Source: Utricularia gibba
Lineage: Eukaryota; Streptophyta; Magnoliopsida; Lamiales; Lentibulariaceae
Direction of reading: 5' to 3'
NCBI GenBank assembly: GCA_002189035.1
Contig: NEEC01000014.1
Location: 1,118,501 to 1,182,500 of the forward strand
DNA length: 64,000 nt
Shown one piece after another: positions 49,834-62,180 of this stretch (within the stretch, counting starts at the first letter, position 1; each line of letters starts with the position of its first letter). Below the pieces are notes generated by a model that worked only from the letters and a program-made list of their open reading frames with translations, made no database searches and had not been told where the DNA came from. Both the position numbers and the translations under genes were made by a program.

Positions 49834-52445
49834 ATGCCACCGGACTCTGCTTACGAGCCCGACCCGGACGATCCCGATGCTGAACCTGAGTTTGTTGAGG
49901 TTGACCCCTCCGGTCGGTACGGTCGGGTTCGTCCAATTTCTTGTTCTATACCTCATTTCTCTTTTTCTTTTTTTTTTTTAAATGATAATGTGTTGGCTTT
50001 TATTCAGTTTTGGAAGTTTAGCTTTGTGGCTGGTCTTTTTGTTGTTGAAGTACTAAGTTGTGTTTATTGCATTTTGGCAGTATAAGGAAGTTCTAGGCAA
50101 GGGAGCTTGCAAGAAAGTGTATCCTTTCTGTATTTATGAGTACTTCTTCTTTTTTATTATTTGTATTTATTCATTTATGTATATATTTTTTTTTTGTATC
50201 CTTTGTGTTTCTATTGGTTTTTGTGTACTACTTAACTATGTTATACAAGATATCGAGCTTTTGATGAATGGGAAGGGATAGAGGTAGCATGGAATCAGGT
50301 TAAAGTTGCTGATCTTTTACGGAATTCAGTTGATTTGGAGCGCCTATATTCGGAAGTTCACTTGCTGAAAACCCTCAAGCACAAAAATATCATCAAATTT
50401 TATAATTCTTGGGTTGATTCAAAGAACGAGCATATCAACTTCATCACTGAAATTTTTACTTCTGGAACCTTGCGACAGTACGTTATTTTGCTCTATCTTC
50501 TATTTTGGCTTTCCAGCTGGTGAGATGTCATTCTAACTTTTGTTCTGCATTATGCAGATATAGAAAGAAACACAAGCATGTTGATGTCCGGGCACTCAAG
50601 AAATGGTCTCGGCAAATCCTCGAGGGACTTTCATATCTTCACAGTCATGATCCGCCAGTTATTCACAGGGACTTGAAATGTGATAATTTATTTGTAAATG
50701 GGAATCAGGGGAGGTAAAAATTGGTGACTTGGGACTTGCCGCCATTCTTCAGCAAGCTCGTGCAGCTCATAGTGTCATAGGTGAGATGGCAGTGGATTAT
50801 GGCTTCTGTATTTTTACTTTTCTGGTTCATCGTCTAATTATGAAGAAGAAAGTTGATTTTTCATTCAGGCACCCCAGAATTTATGGCTCCAGAACTTTAT
50901 GAGGAGGAATACAATGAACTTGTTGATATATATGCATTCGGGATGTGTTTGTTGGAGCTGGTGACACTAGAGTATCCGTATGTGGAATGTTCTAATGCAG
51001 CTCAAATATTCAAAAAGGTTACTGCGGTGAGTTACCTTTCCATATGCCTAGGTGCTGTTGCAGAATTTAATGTGTGCCAATTTTTTTTCCTGCTCTCTTA
51101 ATTCCCTGGCGAAAAAAGAGATTTCATGTTATAATTTTCTGATCTTGATGCTATTTTTTTTGAATTATATTAAAGGGAATCAAGCCAGCATCTTTAGGGA
51201 AAGTGAAGGACGCTGCTGTTCGTGCATTTATAGAAAAATGTATTGCAAAAGTATCTGATCGGCTGTCAGCCAAAGAATTATTGATGGACCCATTTCTCCA
51301 ATCCAGCGAGGATTCCAAACGAAGCCAACCACTTGACGAGCCCCAGTCAAGTTCAGGTATATTTTGTTAGCTTTCTGTACTTGTAGAGTTTCTATTTCAT
51401 CATAATAATCGACTTTGATTTTCCCAGATCATAATGACAAAACTAATGAAGACCCTGTTCCGGAGGGCAGTCGTGACTTCACGGTGCAAGGTCAAAGAAA
51501 AGATAATAACACAATATTTTTGAAGCTCCGTATAGAAGATATTTCTGGTAACGTGTATATCCTATACTGTTGTGTCTTCGTCTTCAGTAAATCTTTTGCT
51601 CCATGAGTCTTTTCTCGTTTATACGAGCATCTGTTTCCTCTTTGACTGCAGGTAATGTCCAAAACATTCACTTCCCATTTGATATTGAAGCTGATACTTC
51701 TACAGCGGTTGCGAGTGAAATGGTTGAAGAGCTGAAACTGACAGATCATGATGTCACAGTGATTGCTGCAATGATTGATTCTGAGATCCAATCTCATATT
51801 CCTGACTGGGCACCTAAAGAAGAATTGAGCGTGAATAGCGCTGTTGGTGATGAAGCAGTTTCAGGGAGCTGTTTGGAAGACATTTCCATATTGCCAAATG
51901 ATGTGGACCAACCTAGTCCTCATCTTGTGGAGAGACTACCGTCCGGTCGCCAGTACTGGAAAGACTCACCCATTGCTAGCGCCGGAAACTCTCCGCACAT
52001 ACCTGGGCCATCTCGCCATTCAGTTGACTCAGGGGATAGCTGGTTTGAAGACGTTACACAGTCACCAAATAGCCATAGGGACTCGAGCTTTTCCTACACT
52101 GCTTCTCCTCTGAGGCATGTGGAGTTTGACTATCAGCATGCCAGTTATGAAAAAGATACAAAATGTGATGAATCTGGAAATCATCTGGAACTGTCTGATG
52201 AAGCACAATCCGAGGCCCGCCCAAGTGAGGTTGAAGGCATAGTGATGAAGCTCGAGCATATGTTGGAGGAGCAGATGAAGGAGTTGGAGGAATTGAAGCA
52301 AAAGCACAACAAAGCCATAGCAACCGTGTTGAAGGAACTTCCACCAGAGACAAGCCAGCTGGTTCTTGAAACCTGCAGCAAAAGGTTTCTCGGGGAGGAG
52401 AAAAGTAGCTACACGGTATCTGGCTCCATGGATGTGGTGGATTAA
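49834..52445 (+). CDS. WNK (with-no-lysine) protein kinase
   Basis: Eight exons: 49834-49926, 50081-50118, 50250-50477, 50558-50780, 50869-51026, 51176-51356, 51428-51547, 51652-52445. The kinase begins near residue 25 ([20 protein letters not shown]). Subdomain II has AWNQVK in place of the usual catalytic lysine, the WNK hallmark. Catalytic loop [11 protein letters not shown] for DFG, then [20 protein letters not shown]. After the kinase comes an OSR1-C/PF2-like domain ([37 protein letters not shown]) and a C-terminal coiled coil ([20 protein letters not shown]). WNKs act in ion homeostasis, flowering time and osmotic signalling. The total is 1835 nt; one extra base in the GGGG at 50708-50711 restores [14 protein letters not shown] and 611 aa. 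Confidence 0.92.
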
Positions 52446-52901
52446 GCAATGCTGCTTGCTCGAATTGAAGTTCAGTGCTGGTTATATATACTCCAAAACA
52501 AACAACACAGGCTGCTTTTTTGGGGAGCTGATGTTTTTACAGGAACCATTGTTTCTTCCCTTTTCTGCAATGGAGAGAAGAAAAAGAAGAAACAAGGGGT
52601 GGTGGGATCAAGGACTACATAGTACAAGGGGTGACTGCTATTTTGTTGTCGCACTTTCTTGTTGCTTTATTTTATTGCAAAAAATTCATAAAATCATAGT
52701 ATTTTACAACCAATATATGAAACATACGAGGATTTCAGAACAGGCACAATTATCCAAGAGCATTCAAACCTTCGATACTGATCACTTTTGAGTTACAAGC
52801 AAAGGGAAATGATACTGTAGGGATACGAATAAGGGAGGAAGAAGCTATTCTAACACAAAGCAAAAGGATGACACAGAGATCAGTGTCTTTGTTGCAGCAT
52901 T
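52446..52901. other. WNK/ROP convergent 3' region
   Basis: Shared 3' UTR space between the WNK stop codon and the last ROP exon. The frame 52366-52791 is a continuation in another frame, not a gene. Confidence 0.45.
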
Positions 52902-54404
52902 TCATTCATCGTTAGAAGTACTTCCACACAAGAGGCTCCTGCAAAAACAAAATCTCGGGCTGGCTGAGTTTCATTTATGACAATGCAGAGCAGGAATTGA
53001 AAACCATGTAAGCAATGATAAGATGCAAGCTTTTATAGATGCTCACAGTATGTATCCACGGCGGCTCTTCTTCTTCTTTATCTTCTCACGTTGCTTCTGT
53101 GGAGGTTTGATAACTACCTTGATGGCTGCATCAAAAACGGCTTTCACATTCTGATAATGGGAAGCATGGAGCCAGAAGTTAGGAATTGGAAGAAGATGAA
53201 GAAAAAGAAACTGCAAGCCTGTGATCCCCAAGTCTGCAGTATGACTAAAGCATGACCTTTACATGACTAAGTACCTGCTGAGTCTTGGAGCTACATTCAA
53301 TGTAATAAGTTGCACCGATTTGTTTGCGCAGTTCTTCCCCCTGCAGATAAAAGCAGACGAAAATTTTCACATACAGGATGTGCACAAATAAGAGCACATG
53401 GGAAGCACACCTGTGCAGTAGTAACAGGAACCAATCCAGGGTGATCAGCCAAGTAATGCCGATCTTCGCGAAGATCTATCAATGAGATGTAACATTGTAA
53501 TAATCCCTTTACCATAAGCTTCTGAGTAACTAAAAAGAGCTAGTAGAATATCACACCAAGTTTGGTCCCAACCAGTACTATTGGAATTCCAGGAGCAAAA
53601 TGTTGAAGTTCAGGGATCCACTGCAAGTCAAAATGCTTTGGGTATCAGCACCGGATGTGCTAAAACCATCACTTTACAGTATGGAAGAAGTTGAAAAATG
53701 ATGCTGCCATAACATGATTTTCACCTTTTTGAGTACGTTCTCGTAGCTCGCCCGACTTACTAATGAAAATGCTAATACAAAGACATCTGCACCTCTGTAA
53801 CTCAAGGGTCTTAGTCTATTGTAATCTTCTTGTCCTGATGATTTGATTAGACTCAGCTTTCTTAGCTCAATGGAAATTGAACCTATTGCAAACTTATGAG
53901 AAACAGGACTTACCTGCAGTATCCCAAAGTCCTAAGTTCACTGTTGTTCCATCAAGTGATACATTTGCGCTGAAGTTATCAAACACAGTAGGCACATAGT
54001 CCTGATTTCAAAGCACACCACAAAACCCTAAGACCAGTAAAATCCAGAAATTGAACTGCAATTTCCAACACCCCAATCACAAAGTTGAAGATAAATGCCG
54101 AACTACAAAATCCCGGAAACAGAAAAAGGCACCCTCTTTACATAGAGAAACACGACCCCAGTCCAAGGGACTCCACAGACATCATATCAACAGAATTCCT
54201 ACAAATCCCCATCAAGCACGTCGCACAATTAAAAAAAGCGACGTTTTGCAAATCCCCATCCCCTACGCCAAAAATGCGGACGTCAAAGAACTCACTCACA
54301 GTTGGGAACTTGTTACTGGTGTAGCAAATGAGCATACAGGTCTTGCCCACGGCCCCATCACCTACGGTTACACATTTGATGAACCTTGAAACACTGGCCG
54401 ACAT
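52902..54404 (-). CDS. ROP/RAC small GTPase, type II
   Basis: Plant Rho GTPase acting in polarity and hormone signalling at the plasma membrane. Eight exons (minus): 54404-54300, 54001-53914, 53834-53725, 53620-53557, 53475-53411, 53340-53275, 53150-53047, 52938-52902 (639 nt, 212 aa). G1 GDGAVGKT, switch [12 protein letters not shown]3 [21 protein letters not shown]4 GTKLD, G5 ECSSKTQQ. A polybasic stretch [14 protein letters not shown] precedes the C-terminus. The eighth exon, typical of type II ROPs, adds [11 protein letters not shown]. Type II ROPs carry a GC-CG box that is S-acylated; here the first GC is GY (SRRGYILSLLCG), while the second cysteine remains. Without splicing the frame would end GYIL. 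Confidence 0.93.
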
Positions 54405-55269
54405 ACTCGCATCACAGCCCACTAGGCTCCCAAATCAAGAAAATACCCGCAATTGAAAACCCTGAAAGCAGCCAAAAAGAAGGAAGCTTCAGAGATCCCA
54501 GTTGCTCTGAAAGCAGGTTAACAGGGGAACGACATGTGAGCCAGCCTAACGAGGTTCCTTCCTCTCTTTTATAACAGCACACACCTCCCCTCAAATCCCC
54601 CTGTAAATACTGTCGGGCCTAGCGCGTTGGAAATTACCAATAAAAAGGGAACAAATATACGCTTTCTTTTCAATATTAATTAGAAAGTAGATTTTAATAA
54701 TGCGAATAAAAATTCAATTTTCACATTTAATGAAAAAAAAATTTGGTAAAATCGTAATAAAATATATTTTTTATATTTTAAATCTATGTTTGAGCAATAT
54801 TTCTATTTTTTATTACAAGGGTCCAAAAATAAATTGAAAAGGCAATCTCTTTTCCAACTGTGATGCACCACACTATTGGGTATTTTTGTAATTTCACCCC
54901 GGGTAAGCGACTAGTCATGCATCATGCAACTCTGTGCTGTTCTAAGTGGCGACATGGTCCGCAAACAAGAAAAACACACCACGGAGAACAACATGGAATG
55001 GATGCCGGGAGATGTATTGAATCCTTGAGCTCAACAACTTCTTTGCAGATTCTAACGTACCTCATATCTGGAGCAATCAGGGTGGGGATCGGATGTCGAA
55101 CCGAGGCGGTGGCCGGAGCATCCGGTGCAGTCTGATGGCTGGCTGCCTTCTCCATTACCTCCCTCACCCTCATTTCCGGTTATCGCCTCTGCAACAGCCG
55201 TTCATGAGGGAACAACCGCAGGTTTATAAGTTGATGTGTATTCATGTTGTACTGCTGATAGGTTTGTAC
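54405..55269. other. ROP promoter and TFB4 3' flank
   Basis: Bases 54650-54850 are AT-rich. The frame 54922-55173 (minus) has no recognisable domain and is probably TFB4 3' UTR. No gene. Confidence 0.45.
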
Positions 55270-57326
55270 TTACATGTTTCGGAGAGAAGAGTCCTGTCCT
55301 GGGGCCTGACCGAAAATTGAACTACATCCAAAAAAAAATAGTGACAAATCATGTGACTTGCTAGAAGGCTAAGTTCAGGTTGACTTGAATTGTTCAATAT
55401 GGAGAGACTTACCCACAGGTGGAGCATTTTTTCTGACTTTTGCAGAAGATGGACAAACAAACGGAGCATATGTAGCCCATGTCAATGGTGTTCTTGTGAC
55501 AAAAGCACCTGCAGATCCGTAAAAGAGAACATTGTGATACGCAGGTCACCAATGAACGGAACAGTATTTTGAAATATTCGAAGCTTAGAACAGTTTCCAG
55601 TGGCGTTTAATACTAAAAAGATTGAAATACAGATGATGAAGTTCAGCTTGAAATCCATTCACAGAGGAAATACAGTAGAACTCACTTACGAGGCACGAAA
55701 GTCCACTCCAGCAGGCCGAGGAAGCTGCAAGAAGCCACGAGAATGCAAGTCTGTAGCAAAAACTGTCTGCATACGATATCGACATCAGATTAATTGTGTA
55801 AAGCTTAAAAATTTAGGGAAGGTTATTCATACTCGTTAAGGGACAATCTGCTCAGTACAAATGCAACTCTAAAACCAAGGTATAGTTCCTACCGCAAGAT
55901 ATTGAAAGAGTCCATCCAATATTTGGGGTTTCAGATATACACCACCCGTTATGTAAGAAGCCTGTGTTATAGGAACTGCAATCAAAACCAAACCAACAAG
56001 GGATTTAAAAGCATCTGCACTCAAACAAGAATCTGCACCTGCTGCAGAAAAGCAGAATGTTGAGCTCCTACTATGCATGAATCAATGGGCACCTAGAAGT
56101 AAAGGACAATCGTACATGTAAAATTAGAGGGAAGGATAACGTTAAATCTAAAAACTACCGAATTACATATGAGAAAACAAGCCATTCAAAAACTGATATT
56201 TACCATCAAACGTTGGGCTGAAAAGATCGAATTCATGATAGCAACATACCTGCAAAAAAAAAAAAAAAAAAACAATTAGCGAACACATATGGTGATGGCT
56301 CTACAAAGACGTTTTTAAATAATTACGATACATACTGCCCTGGTCCATCTGGCGAACCGTGTAAGCATAATATCTGTGAGTTCAAGATGCGCACTTAATT
56401 AGCTTGCAGACCATTACCAAAGAACTATATTGTATACAAGGTACAGTAAAAATGGAAAACAAATTTTCAGATCCCAGTTGAAAATTGTGGAAATTTCAAA
56501 ACTTCCGCGTTTTGGAAGTACCACTGAAGTTATCCACAGACCTATCATGTGTAGTCCCCAGATTGAAGAAGTTAAATTTCAGGATTAAACTCACCCTAGG
56601 CTGAGGATGAAGCGGCCCTGATTGAAAGATCCGCTGAATATCTAATTCAGCCATCAGAAATCACAAACAATAATAATCTTTCCAATAATCAAACAAACCA
56701 CAAACTTTAGAAACAAAAGCACAACCTCAAGTTTCATCACATAAAGGATACAGCAGAGAGCCTTTGACAAGGATCCAGAGAGAAGAGAGTAATCAGGGCC
56801 ATCTACATACTCTTCATTACACAGTGACTCGTCCTTATCCACAAATTCCTCAAATTTCTGCAGTATATCTTCCGCACGCTTGGTCTGGCTCTGGCAGTTG
56901 GAGGAATCAAAGATATACTCACAGTAACTGTGACCAGTTGCTATAACAACAACATGATTCAGTTGGTTCAGCAAAAGTATAGAATTCAAGAACGCCAAAA
57001 CCTAAAACGAGATAAGAAAAAATTAACGTTTAAGTATTCCAATTTATAAAAGAACTCAATAATAAAGAGATAAATGCAACTTACATGCGACAGGAACTTG
57101 GAGAAAGGAAAACTCGATTTCATTGAATTCCAAAAGAAGGGATTAGTGTCCATCACTACCATCAACAAACTCACATCATCTGAGAAAACACACAGACCCA
57201 CAAAAGACAAATCCTTCAACCTTTATGCGGAACAACACTCAACAATCCTCATTCGACACAAAAAAAAAAAACAAAATGTCGAAAAAAATACGAACCTGTA
57301 AAAATTTTCGAACTTAAAGAACTCAT
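55270..57326 (-). CDS. TFB4 subunit of TFIIH (GTF2H3/p34 family)
   Basis: Core subunit of general transcription and repair factor TFIIH, partner of p44. Eleven exons (minus): 57326-57296, 57179-57085, 57001-56752, 56641-56595, 56373-56336, 56249-56204, 56092-56039, 55961-55893, 55766-55690, 55508-55413, 55321-55270 (855 nt, 284 aa). The vWA-like fold shows SDDV-type start ([20 protein letters not shown]), [59 protein letters not shown]. The C-terminal C4 zinc finger reads [20 protein letters not shown], then [16 protein letters not shown]. The tail is shorter than in some relatives; the stop codon (ATG TAA GTAC) overlaps a potential donor, so a longer splice form is possible. Confidence 0.92.
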
Positions 57327-57858
57327 CCTGCTTCCGTCTTAGAAGTAACTGAAATCAGCAGCTACAATACCTTACCGATTAATTAATAACATAAATCGGC
57401 AATCCCAAGCTTTTCTAGTCGCCGACGACGGAGGGCTCGCAAAGCGCCAACGGAAAAAAATCCAAAAATCACTGAACACAATTTGCGTGATAGAGAAACC
57501 TTAGAAAACCTGAATGAAATCCGTTTGCAGAAACTGATGAACAACGAGGAAAACGCTAACGCGACAGAACTCATGCAGCCAAACAGGCCTTCCTTATTGA
57601 GCCTTTAAACGGGCCGGCCCAACTCCACAAGGGAAAAGGAATAAAAACCATTATGAATAATTAATCGCATTTATCTGACTAAATTATCCATCAAACGTAA
57701 TTAATTTGATTGGCTATCGTCACTATCCTGGGCTTCGACTGTAAACCGGCGACCGGAGCAAATTAGGGCTTTTTTCCGGTACCAGTGAAATGAGAGATGT
57801 TTAGGGAGTCTCGTTGAACTTGCGACTTGCATCGAGATCCTCGACAAAAAGCTCAGCT
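57327..57858. promoter_or_regulatory. TFB4 promoter with palindromic site II; 3' flank of next gene
   Basis: GGGCCGGCCC at 57611-57620, followed by AAC, has the same core palindrome as the BUB1/AMSH promoter at 15112. It lies about 285 bases upstream of the TFB4 start. No gene seen. Confidence 0.5.
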
Positions 57859-58921
57859 TCAGGCGTCAGTGGATGTGGCGGGAGCGGCAGCGGAAGTGAA
57901 GTATCGCATGACGAAGCTTGAGAGTGACCAAATGCAGATGATTCCAAGGAATTGAAGAACACTGAGGAGCGTGGTCAATGAACCGTTTATGGCCAGGTTC
58001 TGCGGCGTCGTCTCGGCTCCTCGAACGGTGAACGACAGAGCCGTCACAAGCTGCGTCGCACGGTTCAACTGGTGCAACCGGTAAACCTGCACAAAGCATC
58101 CTTCTTCAACCACGGAATGTAATGAATGGTGTGAAAGGAGGAGTCAGGAGGGGATCACTTGCTTGAAAGATCACAGGAACGGCATGGAGAGACGGCGAAC
58201 CAGTGCGTCGTGCATACTGCTCGAACGCGAATTGGACGATGATCCCAACAAGGTATGGAGCTAAGGCAGCTGAAGCTGCAGGGCCAGTCCATGGCCAGAC
58301 CAGCCCCATTGTCACAGTTGGGACGACAACACTAAGAGCTAAGACAGCAACGGAGGAGATTCGGTATCCAAGATGAGCATCAAGATGCTTTCTAGCAGAC
58401 GGTATCGGACCGGCGGGTCTCCTCAAACGATCAATCACAAGAAGGAAAGCCGCAACTCCGCAGTAGAAGAGAACTTCAGTGAAGAACAGTATCAAAAAGT
58501 CTGCATCAAAGTGCAAATCAAGACACATATGAGAAGCAGCTGTAGTTTCTAAAGCAATGGCGGACAAGGAAGATCAGAGAACAATACCGGTTAGCAAGGA
58601 ATCCTCGAATACAGTGGAAATGATTCTGCGCAGATAGAGGGATGGGAAGACAAAAGATGCGACGAATAGCGTTGGACCACCAAACCACAGTAGGAAATGC
58701 TCATTTTTCTGAGTGCTTGCTGCTGCTGTAAGGGCATGATGATGGCTCTTGGAGCGGTGGTAAAATGAGGTGAATCCTGGCTTCCCTCCAGCAGCAGCAC
58801 TGTAGGAAATACCGGGCACCTGTTCGACATCAGGAACCGCCAAGCTATCGCATTCAGTGGGACGTTCTGATTCTTGAGCACCAGGTGTGGCAAGAGGAAT
58901 ATGTGATGCCCGTAGTGACAT
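57859..58921 (-). CDS. plant multi-pass membrane protein of unknown function
   Basis: Three exons (minus): 58921-58588, 58500-58163, 58086-57859 (900 nt, 299 aa). The soluble N-terminus (about 75 residues) is low-complexity. Then come at least five hydrophobic segments: LWFGGPTLFVASFVFPSLYL, FLILFFTEVLFYCGVAAFLL, ISSVAVLALSVVVPTVTMGL, SAALAPYLVGIIVQFAFEQY, LLSVLQFLGIICIWSLSSF. VYRLHQLNRATQLVTALSFT sits between the last ones. Similar uncharacterised transmembrane proteins occur widely in plants, as I recall. The donor of intron 2 is GC (CAA/GCAAGT). The start at 58921 is the first ATG in the open frame; the open frame to 58999 suggests a leader exon boundary there (TTATCTCAG acceptor). No function can be assigned. 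Confidence 0.8.
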
Positions 58922-60405
58922 ACCCTTTGTTGTTAGGTTTCCACATATGGGCTGGCATGACTTAGCAGCATGCACTGAGATAAGGGAACACAGAACCAAA
59001 TGATACAGTAAAGGATTGATTACAAAGAGTCATACAACAAAAGCAAAGAGCATGATTCTCACAGGAAGTCACTGAATGCTAAACATATGCACAGTCTCAG
59101 AAAATATTCACAATATGTATAGGTGGGTAAGTACCTTTGAGATTTCCTGAGCATCTACCTCTGCCAAGGTGCCCTCCTGTTCTTGAGCTTAACTACAAAT
59201 GAGCAAGCAATCAGAACAAGCAGGTCTGGGGTTGCTTATTTAACCATATAGATATGCCACTTTAAGCGAGCTATAAAAACTCAAAATCACAGCTTTCTGA
59301 AGAAAAGCTCAACCATCACCTAACAAATCTCTTCTGCATTGTCTCCTGACATAGCACGAAAACTGCTCTCGACAAACACAACATCCCTGAACTAGACTTA
59401 GCTAAAAAAAAGGGATCTTGCTATGAGTGAACTCTCTGCCAACTTTCCAAGACCCAATTTTTCCACGCGATTGCCAGTGAGCATCAATTCATTTCAGAAA
59501 ATAGCATGAGCCAATCCCACCGCACAAAAAGATACTTTCATCCCCATAATTCAAACTAACGCTAAATCCTGATACACAAATGAATGGAACTTATTCCCCA
59601 ACAATAAAACTGGAACATTAGATACTTTCAGAAAGAGCCGTAAATACCGTTTTTGCGTTGTCCCGAAACGATGAAGAAAGATGCAGAGGAACGCATGTTG
59701 GCGAAGGAACCCTTTTCAACTTGAGTTCCATTGTTTTTTTCTCACTGGGCTGGATCCAAAATCAATTAAAACTAAACTCCGAATACTTCGTGTGAAAACG
59801 CCAAGTACAAAAACACAAGGCCACAATTCCCCAAATCATAAAGAACCCGACTTTATCCCTGGGAATTGAGAATAGCCGACAGAAGCTTGCTGCTTTTTAT
59901 TACATCCGTCGCGCCTCCAAAATACATAACACAGAGAGCCCAAAGCTCGGTTCTTCCGGACAAGTTTTTCCCCAGAGGTTCAGAAATCAGAACAACAGAA
60001 CACAGCGCCTTTCTTTGTGTAGTGTCTTGGGTTTTTGTTCTAATGTACATTAAGTAACAATTTTGACAAACTTGCACTTAGCTTACTGTAACATAACTTT
60101 CTGTGTTGGGAATCGCTTATGAATTTGTGTGCTGATAATAAGATTTTATTTCCATGCTGCAACAGTGATGAGTGAGGGCAACTTCTAAAAAGAAAAGCTG
60201 TTTAGAATGTGAGCTGATGGGCCAGTTCCAAACAAACCTTAAAACAAAGGCCAGAAACTTCATCATTGGAACCAAACAAAGGGCAGTTACAAGTAGGCAT
60301 TTTGATACAGGATTCAAATAAGACGTACTTGTATGAATCCAACTCCAAGAAGCACAGAAGAGTTCGGTGCTATAAATAAAATACTAGTTACTGAACGCAA
60401 GCAGA
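58922..60405. other. leader region of membrane-protein gene and PDH 3' flank
   Basis: On the minus strand an acceptor near 59000 (TTATCTCAG) and donors near 59145-59165 (CAAAG/GTACTT, GCAGAG/GTAGAT) suggest a 5' UTR intron; the promoter is probably around 59600-59700. The part above about 60060 is PDH E1-alpha 3' UTR. No coding gene is recognisable. Confidence 0.45.
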
Positions 60406-62180
60406 TTAGACCTGAGCAGTGCCTTCAGTGAATTTAGGATCGTCACATCTGTACTTGCCATCGGGTCCTATGCCAAATCCTCTGGGATCAGCAAAGACGT
60501 TCTCCAGCAGCTGGCTACGATGTGGAACCGGGCTTCCATCTGCGAATTCAACTGCATCTTCCACAATGTCATCGATCTTCTTTGAAATCGACTTCAACTC
60601 TGCTTCACTAGCAAGGTTGCTTTCGATTAGATACTTCTTCAACGCCGTGATGGGGTCTCTCTTGGCATAGTGAGCCTTTTCAGCTGCAATAGTAAGTAAA
60701 TCAACACCGATGTAAGATGATATAATCCAAGGGTTTCTTCAGGAGATGATGATATTCAGTCTCAGTGATGAATATGCACATAACAGGGAATATCTACTAT
60801 ACTTCATGAATGAACCAAGAAAAGTGGAAACTCTATCGGGGACTCAATCTGTATATGCAATGAGGACTGAGAAATAGAAAATCGCACCAGGGTCACGAAG
60901 CTCATCAGGATCAGCCAAAGAGTGCCCTCTGAATCTATAGGTTTCACATTCTACCAGAGTTGGTCCTTCACCCCTTCTGGCCCTGGCGATCGCCTCCTTC
61001 GCAACTTCTCTCACCTTTAATACATCCATACCGTCTACATGAACACCAGGCATCCCAAAGGCCGGACCTTTCTTCCAAATTTCAGGATCCGAGGTGGCCC
61101 TCAAATGGGACATTCCAATGGCCCATAGATTGTTCTCAACAACAAAAATGATAGGAAGTTTCCACAATGCAGCCATGTTCAAACACTCAAAGAACTGGCC
61201 ATTGTTGCAAGTTCCATCTCCAAAAAATGCAACTGTTACATCCTCACAATCCTCCTTCAAAACTTCTCTTCTATATTTGCTCGTGAAGGCAGCACCCGTA
61301 GCAACAGGGATGCCTTCACCAATGAAAGCAAAACCCCCCAGAACGTTATGCTCCTTGGAAAACATGTGCATCGACCCACCCTGGCCTCGGCAACAGCCAG
61401 TCGTTTTGCCAAAAAGCTCACTCATAACCTGGCGTGCAGCAACTCCTTTGCTCAATGCATGAACATGGTCACGGTATGTACTAACCACAGAATCTGTATT
61501 AGTCAAAAGCTTGATGAAGCCGGTAGATACAGCTTCTTGACCATTATACAAATGGACAAATCCAAACATTTTCCCACGGTAATACATCTCAGCACACTTA
61601 TCCTCGAACGCTCTTCCCAAAACCATGTCTTCATACACTTCCAACCCCTCTTCCTTTGTAATTAACTGCATGCAAATGCATTTTACTTACCCCACAAAAT
61701 ATAAAAACTTCATCTAAAAAGTATCACACCTTCAAAAATGATAACTGCGGCATCTGAATCATGCCAACCCGGAGAATTAGAAATAAACCTCCTCAAAAAA
61801 AAAAAAAAAAAGGCAAACAATTCCAAATTTTCTTGGAAAATGATAAAAAGCAGCCTCTCAACAACAACAATAAGAATCAGGACAAAATCGCCTCCAACAG
61901 CTGAAAGGAATAGAAATGCAACAAGTACCAAATTGGAAGTCAAAGGATCGGCAGTGGGCTTCTTCTTCTTCTGGATAACATCCGATGACACGGCAGAAAC
62001 AGGGACGGATCGGCGCCTGCAGAGTGCAGCTGCCTTATTACCGAGGGCATGCGTCTTGTAGAAGGACTTAGACCCCAAGAGAGAACATGGGCTCAATGTC
62101 CCGGAGCAAGAATCCGACTTCTCCCCCGTTCTCGGGGAGCTGATCAACAAAGGAATGACGCTGATTTTGGTGGTTGCCAT
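60406..62180 (-). CDS. pyruvate dehydrogenase E1 alpha subunit, chloroplastic
   Basis: Thiamine-diphosphate-dependent E1 of the plastid PDH complex, supplying acetyl-CoA for fatty-acid synthesis. Three exons (minus): 62180-61929, 61665-60888, 60683-60406 (1308 nt, 435 aa). Residues 1-60 are a transit peptide ([20 protein letters not shown]). Motifs: [46 protein letters not shown], and the ThDP motif [20 protein letters not shown] ending VVENN. The regulatory loop [15 protein letters not shown] lacks the Ser of the mitochondrial form's first phosphorylation site, as expected for the plastid form. It ends [17 protein letters not shown]. Confidence 0.95.

Noticed and set aside
61738-62061. Plus-strand frame inside PDH E1-alpha
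   Set aside because: Antisense of the transit-peptide exon and intron; low-complexity lysine stretch from a poly-A run.
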